From Candidatus Mcinerneyibacteriota bacterium (GTDB lineage Bacteria; AUK180; JAQVHJ01), in contig DAOVMD010000237.1 in NCBI GenBank assembly GCA_030630935.1, positions 1 through 5,459 on the forward strand: a DNA stretch of 5,459 bases. Direction: 5' to 3'. Shown piece by piece: positions 1-3,891 of this stretch. Under the pieces are notes generated by a model that was not told the DNA's origin, did not search any database, and worked only from the letters and a program-made list of their open reading frames with translations. How positions within the stretch are numbered: position 1 is the first letter of the stretch; each line of letters begins with the position of its first letter. The translations under genes were made by a program, and so were the position numbers.

Positions 1-354
1 GTCACAAGTAATATTCAAGAACTTATTCAACACACTGAAAGAGTGGAAGAAATAAATGACGCGATCAAAGAAGGGAGTCAGTATGGAATGGTTTCGTTCG
101 ACCAGTCACTTCTTAAACTTTTACAAGATAAAATCATTTCTTATGATGAAGCATTATCCCATTCTTCTAATCCGAATGATTTTGCTCTCGCAGTCTCAGG
201 ATTCAAAACTAGTGGTGACCTTGAAAAAAATAAAACAGCAGATGAGATGATGCTGGGAAAGAAGAAATCACCAACGGGTGATAATCAGAATCAGGAAGAA
301 AAAGATGATGAACAAGGTTCTGATTCCGGAATTTCTCAAGGGTTCTTTGATTAA
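1..354 (+). CDS. Type IV pilus retraction ATPase, PilT/PilU family, C-terminal part (5' truncated)
   Basis: This is the last 117 residues of a secretion-type hexameric ATPase that works at the inner-membrane base of type IV pili and drives retraction. The frame is open to the first base, so the gene starts outside the window; the GTG at 43 is an internal Val codon. The family match is the C-terminal helical domain: visible residues 19-63 read like PilT, with EGSQYGMVSFDQSLLKLL followed by SYDEAL and the NPNDFAL ending. The Walker boxes lie upstream and cannot be checked. The segment at the position of the PilT AIRNLIRE retraction motif reads NIQELIQH, so the motif is divergent and a PilU or second PilT paralogue is as likely as PilT. 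After the family core (about residue 68) there is a polar, acidic tail of about 50 residues ending GFFD, longer than is usual. It lies 11 bases before the helicase gene and is probably co-transcribed with it. Confidence 0.85.
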   Translation, partial: VTSNIQELIQHTERVEEINDAIKEGSQYGMVSFDQSLLKLLQDKIISYDEALSHSSNPNDFALAVSGFKTSGDLEKNKTADEMMLGKKKSPTGDNQNQEEKDDEQGSDSGISQGFFD

Positions 355-358
355 AGGA
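355..358 (+). promoter_or_regulatory. Ribosome binding site of the helicase gene
   Basis: AGGA begins right after the pilus ATPase stop (TAA 352-354) and sits 7 bases before the ATG at 366. This supports that start and shows that no separate promoter fits in the 11-base gap, so the two genes are likely read from one transcript. Confidence 0.7.
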
Positions 359-365
359 AATTTTA

Positions 366-2546
366 ATGAAAAAAATATTTAAGTTTCTAAATAATAAGCA
401 AAAAGAAGCAATTGAACGTGATGCGGGACCATTATTAATTTTAGGTGGACCGGGAACAGGAAAAACAACTACATTAATATACAAACTTTATCATCTGATT
501 AAAATTAAGAAAGTCAAACCTTCCGAAATCCTTATCCTGACCTCTAATAACAGTAACTTCAATTTCATTAGTGAGCAATTAAAATCGTTAATCTCCAGTT
601 CAATTAATGATTTATGGATAGGAACATTCTTTTCTATATTCTCAAGAATATTAAGAAATGAGATATATCGAATTAATTATTCCGGTGACTTTGTAATATA
701 TGATAAAGAAGATTCTTCTGATATGATAAACTCATGTTTGAAGGATCTTGAAATTGATCCAAAAATTTACCCCCCAAAAATATTCACGAATATAATTCTG
801 CGTCAGAAATATAGCCAGATATCTTCTGAACGATATATCGCAGATAAAACTCTTCATGAAAATGATTACTTTAATGAATTTGCAAAAGATGTGTACCAGT
901 TATATCAGAGTAGAATGAAAAAGAACAATGCATTGGACTATGGTGATATGCTTATGTTGACAGTCAAGATATTAAACGAAAATAAGACAGTACTCAAGAA
1001 ATATCAGAGCAAATTTAAATATATCTTCGTGGATGATTTTCAGGAAGTTAACTTTATTCAGAATTTATTCCTTAGGAAGATTTCAAAAAATGTAAAGCAA
1101 TATTGTGTAATCGGTAATGACGACCAGTCAATTATGCGGAATAAGGGAGCAAGCCTTCAAAATACCCTGAAATTTGAGAAGGAATATCGGAAGAAAAAAG
1201 TTCGATTAATTCAACTAACAAAAAATTATACTTGTTCACAAAATATACTTGATACAGCTGCATTATTAATTCAGAATAATGTAAGGAAAAAGAAAAGGCA
1301 AAAATTAACTAGTTCAAAACCAGGAACTTTTAACCCTAAGATAATCTTTATTGAGAATGAAAGGGCTGAAGCAAGATTAATAGCCCAGGAAATTCAGAGA
1401 TTACATAAAAAGCGAGTACCTTATCGTGAGATTGGAATTTTATATCGTTCTGCTGAGCAAGCTTATACAATTGAAAATCAATTAAGAAATTATAAAATTC
1501 CCTTCGAAACAATTCAACCTGAAAGTATATTCAAAGATAAACATGTAAAAGATCTGCTTGCATATATTAAGGTTTGCTTTAACAGATTTGACGAAATCAA
1601 TCTCCTTAGAATCATCAACCTCCCTAACCGTGGGATTGGCTTCAATACAATTGATAAATTACTCAGACTTGCAAGAAAAAAAAGAATCCCGCTCTGGGAA
1701 GTTATTAGTGAGAACCTGGATAAGAAATTGTTCTCTTCAAGAATAATTAAAAACATTAAAAGTTTCATTGAACTCATTAATAATATCTCACAAAATATTG
1801 ATTTAAAACCATCACAGATAATAACTCTTCTTATTAGGGTTTTAAAATATTTTGATTTTTTAAAGAAATCGGTTTCAAAATATTCTAAAGAAAAAATTGA
1901 AATAATCAATAAATTAATTTCCATTGCAAAGCATATGGAGGATACGGGCAAACTAACCAGCATCCCCGAATTCGTTCAAATGGTTTCATTATATGAAAAT
2001 GTCGATTTCTTTGAGAAGGGTCGAAATAAAGTTACTCTCATGGAAATGAAATCCTCAAAGGGCTTCAACTTCGACACAGTATTCGTATCAGGTATGGAAG
2101 ACGGTGTCATTCCACATTACTCATCATTAGAAGTTCCTCAGGATTTAGAAGAGGAGCGTAGATTATTTTATATTTCTATAACATGTTCGGAGAATAATCT
2201 TTACTTAATTAATGTAAAAGAAAGGAATATTTATAATAAACGAAATATATTCCCTCATTCGAGATTTATAAATGAAATTAAAACTGATAAAACCGAGATA
2301 ATTAATATTCTTAAATCCAAAGCGAAAAAGATTTTACCAACTGAAATTGAAATTGAAAATTCAACGGATTATTTTAAAATTGGAAGAAAAGTTGTTCACC
2401 CTATCTGGGGAAAAGGTATAATAAAAGAAATTTCAGGGTATTCGCCCGATTTAAAACTTACTATCCAATTTTCTCGTGCTGGAATTAAGAAAATTTCTTT
2501 AATATTCCTTAAGAAATTCCTAAAAAAAGAACATCAGAAAAAATAA
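366..2546 (+). CDS. UvrD/PcrA-like superfamily 1A helicase with degenerate catalytic motifs (probable pseudo-helicase)
   Basis: At 726 residues this matches full-length PcrA/UvrD, the 3'-5' DNA helicases of repair and replication. The motifs appear in family order. Q motif (Gln12) and Walker A GGPGTGKT (27-34, Lys33) are intact. Motif Ia reads LTSNNSNF (58-65) where TFTNKAA is usual. Ib is GTFFS (86-90; usually GTFHS). Walker B is VDDFQEVN (222-229; usually DExQDTN), so the catalytic Glu is Asp224. Motif III is DDQSIMRNKGA (252-262), lacking the usual aromatic Tyr and Trp/Phe and the Arg. Motif IV is KNYTC (286-290; usually NYRS), Arg to Thr289. Motif V is MEMKSSKGFNF (559-569; usually TLHSAKGLEF). 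Motif VI is EEERRLFYISITCSE (595-609; usually TRAE), Arg to Cys607. Residues 671-720 form the PcrA/UvrD Tudor domain (IGRKVVHPIWGKGII). ATP binding looks possible, but hydrolysis and unwinding are probably impaired. A fast-evolving active helicase remains the alternative. No frameshift or internal stop is present. Confidence 0.9.
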   Translation: MKKIFKFLNNKQKEAIERDAGPLLILGGPGTGKTTTLIYKLYHLIKIKKVKPSEILILTSNNSNFNFISEQLKSLISSSINDLWIGTFFSIFSRILRNEIYRINYSGDFVIYDKEDSSDMINSCLKDLEIDPKIYPPKIFTNIILRQKYSQISSERYIADKTLHENDYFNEFAKDVYQLYQSRMKKNNALDYGDMLMLTVKILNENKTVLKKYQSKFKYIFVDDFQEVNFIQNLFLRKISKNVKQYCVIGNDDQSIMRNKGASLQNTLKFEKEYRKKKVRLIQLTKNYTCSQNILDTAALLIQNNVRKKKRQKLTSSKPGTFNPKIIFIENERAEARLIAQEIQRLHKKRVPYREIGILYRSAEQAYTIENQLRNYKIPFETIQPESIFKDKHVKDLLAYIKVCFNRFDEINLLRIINLPNRGIGFNTIDKLLRLARKKRIPLWEVISENLDKKLFSSRIIKNIKSFIELINNISQNIDLKPSQIITLLIRVLKYFDFLKKSVSKYSKEKIEIINKLISIAKHMEDTGKLTSIPEFVQMVSLYENVDFFEKGRNKVTLMEMKSSKGFNFDTVFVSGMEDGVIPHYSSLEVPQDLEEERRLFYISITCSENNLYLINVKERNIYNKRNIFPHSRFINEIKTDKTEIINILKSKAKKILPTEIEIENSTDYFKIGRKVVHPIWGKGIIKEISGYSPDLKLTIQFSRAGIKKISLIFLKKFLKKEHQKK

Positions 2547-2549
2547 CAC

Positions 2550-2574
2550 ATTCGGTTAACTCCGTTAACCGAAT
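2550..2574. repeat. Perfect 11-bp inverted repeat just after the helicase stop
   Basis: ATTCGGTTAAC (2550-2560) pairs fully with GTTAACCGAAT (2564-2574) across a TCC loop, starting 3 bases after the stop codon. It could end or protect the 3' end of the pilus ATPase-helicase transcript. No T-run follows on the + strand (the next bases are purine heptads), so it is not a standard intrinsic terminator. It may instead be a dispersed palindromic repeat. Confidence 0.75.
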
Positions 2575-2604
2575 AGAGAGCAGAGAGCAGAGAACAGAAA
2601 ACAG
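2575..2604 (+). repeat. Purine-rich tandem array, 7-base period
   Basis: Four units follow directly on the hairpin: AGAGAGC, AGAGAGC, AGAGAAC, AGAAAAC, then AG. The units drift toward A from left to right. A similar stretch (AGAGAGC then AGAAAAAC) occurs at 5314-5328 in the same orientation. Such AGAGAGC strings are low-complexity intergenic repeats; no function is known to me. Confidence 0.75.
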
Positions 2605-2633
2605 TCGTTTTATAGATAAAAGTATTAAAGCAT

Positions 2634-2647
2634 CGTTATCAATAACG
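2634..2647. repeat. Small inverted repeat CGTTATCAATAACG
   Basis: CGTTA pairs with TAACG around a TCAA loop. It lies immediately before the GCAAAA that opens the first copy of the heptad element. It is short enough to occur by chance. Confidence 0.4.
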
Positions 2648-2740
2648 CAAAAACATTATTCATTATTCATTGTTACTTTCTACACCACGAATCTTACGTG
2701 GTTCGTTGGTTACTTGCGGAGCGAAGCGATGTAATTTTTT
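2647..2740 (+). repeat. Heptad-GAGCG element, copy 1 (with extra hairpin)
   Basis: The order is GCAAAA, then three 7-base units CATTATT, CATTATT, CATTGTT (2654-2674), then ACTTTCTAC, then a hairpin segment, then TTACTTGC and GAGCGAAGCGATGT (2719-2732), then a T-run (2735-2740). Copy 2 (3324-3395) has the same parts in the same order but lacks the hairpin segment. In that segment ACCACG (2684-2689) pairs with CGTGGT (2697-2702) over a 7-base loop. GCGAAGC is a sequence known to form an unusually stable DNA mini-hairpin. The function is unknown. Confidence 0.6.
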
Positions 2741-2763
2741 CTCCATGTCCTCCGTGTCCGGAG
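2741..2763 (+). repeat. Head of repeat copy A: 9-base-period units CTCCATGTC, CTCCGTGTC, then CGGAG
   Basis: Two tandem 9-base units (2741-2758) are followed by CGGAG. The equivalent place in copy C (3219-3232) has only one unit before the same CGGAG, so the unit number differs between copies. That is the mark of slippage or unit-number variation. Confidence 0.6.
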
Positions 2764-2764
2764 T

Positions 2765-2789
2765 TTACCCCGTTTTTTCTGGGTGGTAA
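2765..2789. repeat. Hairpin of repeat copy A
   Basis: TTACC (2765-2769) can pair with GGTAA (2785-2789), or ACCC (2767-2770) with GGGT (2781-2784), around a T6-containing loop. The same hairpin in a better-paired form is at 3234-3258. Confidence 0.55.
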
Positions 2790-2793
2790 GATA

Positions 2794-2898
2794 TTTTTGC
2801 ATTCAATAGATCCTTTAAGCACCTTTTGCTCTAAACAAACATAAATGAAATAAGTAAGTTCATTATAAGTCTCTTTAAAGTCACTGTTAATATTTTTT
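2794..2898 (+). repeat. Repeat body, copy A (about 105 bases)
   Basis: It runs from TTTTTGCATTCAAT through CTCTAAACAA and TTTAAAGTCACTGTTAA. It aligns from end to end with 3095-3198, about three quarters identical by eye with a few short gaps, and partly with 3262-3323. It has no open frame. A long imperfect direct repeat of this kind suggests either duplication within the region or several insertions of one non-coding element. Confidence 0.65.
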
Positions 2899-2958
2899 AA
2901 TTTTTATTTTTCCTTTTGTTTTATATTTTTTTATCGTATGGGTGTTTTATTTCTTATG

Positions 2959-3004
2959 GTCAGGGCAAAACCCTTAACCCCTACTGCATTGTCATATACA
3001 ATGT
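2959..3004. repeat. GC-richer island with two small hairpins
   Basis: AGGG-CAAAA-CCCT (2962-2974) is followed by ACCCCTAC and then CATTGT-CATAT-ACAATG (2987-3003). On the minus strand it reads GTAGGGGTTAAGGGTTTTG, which resembles the GTAGGGG-type intergenic repeats seen in many environmental genomes (recalled, not searched). It lies between bodies A and B, and no partner copy is present in this window. Confidence 0.4.
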
Positions 3005-3044
3005 AAATTAATTCTTCATTATTTTTTTAGGTGTTTTTATTTTT

Positions 3045-3071
3045 CTCTGCGAGCTCTGCGTCCTCTGCGGT
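3045..3071 (+). repeat. Head of repeat copy B: three 9-base units
   Basis: CTCTGCGAG, CTCTGCGTC and CTCTGCGGT form an exact 9-base period over 27 bases, followed by TAATATC. It holds the same place relative to its body (23 bases before TTTTTGC) that the CTCC units and hairpin hold for copy A, but its unit sequence differs. Strings of this CTCTGCG type are widespread in intergenic regions of unrelated bacteria, and their role is not established. Confidence 0.7.
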
Positions 3072-3094
3072 TAATATCTTTCTTTTTTTTGTTC

Positions 3095-3198
3095 TTTTTG
3101 CATTCAATCAAATCCTTAAGCAACTCCAGCTTTAAACAATAATAAACAATATTAATAAGTTACTTACAAGTCTATTTAAAGTCCCTGTAAAAAAAAAT
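3095..3198 (+). repeat. Repeat body, copy B
   Basis: This is the second full copy of the roughly 105-base body. It shares TTTTTGCATTCAAT at its start, TTTAAACAA in the middle and TATTTAAAGTCCCTGTAA at its end with copy A (2794-2898). It differs by scattered substitutions and small gaps, so the duplication is not recent. Confidence 0.65.
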
Positions 3199-3218
3199 CT
3201 CTTTTTACTTTTGTTTTT

Positions 3219-3258
3219 CTCCATGTTCGGAGTTTACCCCGTATTTTCGGGGTGGTAA
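3219..3258 (+). repeat. Head and hairpin of repeat copy C
   Basis: One unit CTCCATGTT and CGGAG (3219-3232) are followed by GTTTACCCCG. ACCCCG (3236-3241) pairs fully with CGGGGT (3248-3253) around TATTTT, and TTACC/GGTAA offers a second pairing outside it. It matches 2741-2789 apart from the missing 9-base unit and a few bases. Confidence 0.6.
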
Positions 3259-3261
3259 TAA

Positions 3262-3323
3262 TTTTACATTCGGTTGTTTACTAAGTACCCTCAGCTCTAA
3301 ACAAGTGCATTGTATTCTCTAAA
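3262..3323 (+). repeat. Repeat body, copy C, left part (interrupted)
   Basis: TTTTACATTC ... CAGCTCTAAACAA ... ATTCTCTAAA follows the left two thirds of bodies A and B. The match breaks off after TCTCTAAAG, where bodies A and B continue to TCACTG or TCCCTG. The missing right end reappears at 3414-3424 as GTCACTGTTAA, after the intervening heptad-GAGCG element. Confidence 0.5.
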
Positions 3324-3395
3324 GCAAAACCATTATTCATTCTTCATTGTTCATTGTTACTTTTTACTTGCTGAGCGAAGCGATGTTATTTTTTT
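3324..3395 (+). repeat. Heptad-GAGCG element, copy 2
   Basis: GCAAAAC, four 7-base units CATTATT, CATTCTT, CATTGTT, CATTGTT (3331-3358), then ACTTTTTACTTGC, then GAGCGAAGCGATGT (3373-3386) and a T-run (3389-3395). Compared with copy 1 it has one more heptad and lacks the hairpin segment. The 14-base GAGCG core is identical in both copies. Confidence 0.6.
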
Positions 3396-3436
3396 ATCCC
3401 CTTAATCCCGTATGTCACTGTTAAAAAATCTTTTCC

Positions 3437-3465
3437 TTGATTTTTTACTGAAATTATGTTATACT
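3437..3465 (+). promoter_or_regulatory. Extended -10 sigma70-type promoter of the receiver/EAL operon
   Basis: TTGATT (3437-3442) and TATACT (3460-3465) are separated by exactly 17 bases, with an extended -10 TG at 3457-3458. Transcription would start near 3472, giving a leader of about 25 bases before the ATG at 3497. Both boxes are close to consensus, so basal expression should be strong. The layout argues against the Bacteroidota-type promoter (TAnnTTTG). Confidence 0.75.
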
Positions 3466-3480
3466 TTTATCTAATAATAA

Positions 3481-3487
3481 AAGGGGG
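3481..3487 (+). promoter_or_regulatory. Ribosome binding site of the receiver gene
   Basis: AAGGGGG lies 9 bases before the ATG at 3497 and supports that start. Confidence 0.65.
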
Positions 3488-3496
3488 TTAGCTTTA

Positions 3497-3886
3497 ATGA
3501 AAAGCGAGAAAGGTAAAAAAGTAATCTTAATAATAGACGATGAAGAAGACATTTTGAAGCTCTGTAAGATTGTACTTGAGAAGGAAGGTTTTAAAGTGTA
3601 TACCTCCCAAGTCGCCAAACTAGGCATTGACACAGCTACATCGGTCATTCCGGAATTAATTTTATTAGATATAATGATGCCTGTTATGGATGGTTGGGAA
3701 GTATTAAAGATTTTAAGAGCTGAAGATGTAACGAAAGAGATTCCAATTGCAATGTTAACCGCAAAAACAGACTTTAAAGATAAGATCATGGGGATTCAGG
3801 AAGGAGCTATTGACTATATCAGCAAACCATTCCTGCCGCAAGAACTAATATTTCGGGTAAAAAGGATATTTCAGGAAATTAATTAA
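3497..3886 (+). CDS. Stand-alone CheY-like response regulator receiver
   Basis: This 129-residue cytoplasmic protein is a single phosphoreceiver domain with no output domain. All active-site residues are present: the acidic pair Asp14-Asp15, phosphoacceptor Asp58 (in LILLDIMMP), Thr88 (MLTAK), aromatic Tyr107, and Lys110 in the SKPF turn. It should therefore accept phosphate from a histidine kinase and switch conformation. No kinase gene is in the window. It is the first gene of a two-gene unit with the EAL protein 5 bases downstream, so its likely job is to report a signal to that c-di-GMP enzyme, by direct contact or through a shared pathway; this partner assignment is inferred from position only. 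The length and start fit the family, with a strong promoter and a good ribosome binding site upstream. The seven residues before the first strand are Lys-rich. Confidence 0.93.
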   Translation: MKSEKGKKVILIIDDEEDILKLCKIVLEKEGFKVYTSQVAKLGIDTATSVIPELILLDIMMPVMDGWEVLKILRAEDVTKEIPIAMLTAKTDFKDKIMGIQEGAIDYISKPFLPQELIFRVKRIFQEIN

Positions 3887-3891
3887 TTACA

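Noticed and set aside
43-45. GTG at 43 as the start of a short gene
   Set aside because: The frame is open from base 1 and the residues before it (NIQELIQHTER) continue the PilT-family match, so it is an internal codon of a truncated gene.
1514-1963. 149-codon open frame on the minus strand inside the helicase gene
   Set aside because: It is antisense to a well-supported helicase region, has no recognisable domain, and is explained by AT-rich codon use.
2956-3006. 16-codon open frame starting ATGGTCAGGGCA in the repeat region
   Set aside because: It has no ribosome binding site, its length is within chance, and it overlaps the hairpin-containing repeat island.
3365-3395. Intrinsic terminator at GAGCGAAGCGATGT plus T-run
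   Set aside because: Only a very short stem (GC-GAA-GC) precedes the T-run; this is too weak to call a terminator, so it is kept as a repeat element.
2575-3400. CRISPR array
   Set aside because: The repeats have 7- and 9-base periods or are long and diverged. There are no regular 23-40-base direct repeats separated by unique spacers.
2741-3424. Insertion sequence or transposase remnant
   Set aside because: No transposase-like reading frame or terminal inverted repeats were seen; the units are all short and non-coding.
2547-3496. tRNA, rRNA or riboswitch in the long intergenic region
   Set aside because: No cloverleaf, rRNA-like or known riboswitch core was recognised; the structure present is explained by the repeats.
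3454-3789. 111-codon open frame on the minus strand over the receiver gene
   Set aside because: It is antisense to all the receiver motifs, and no ribosome binding site or known domain was seen.
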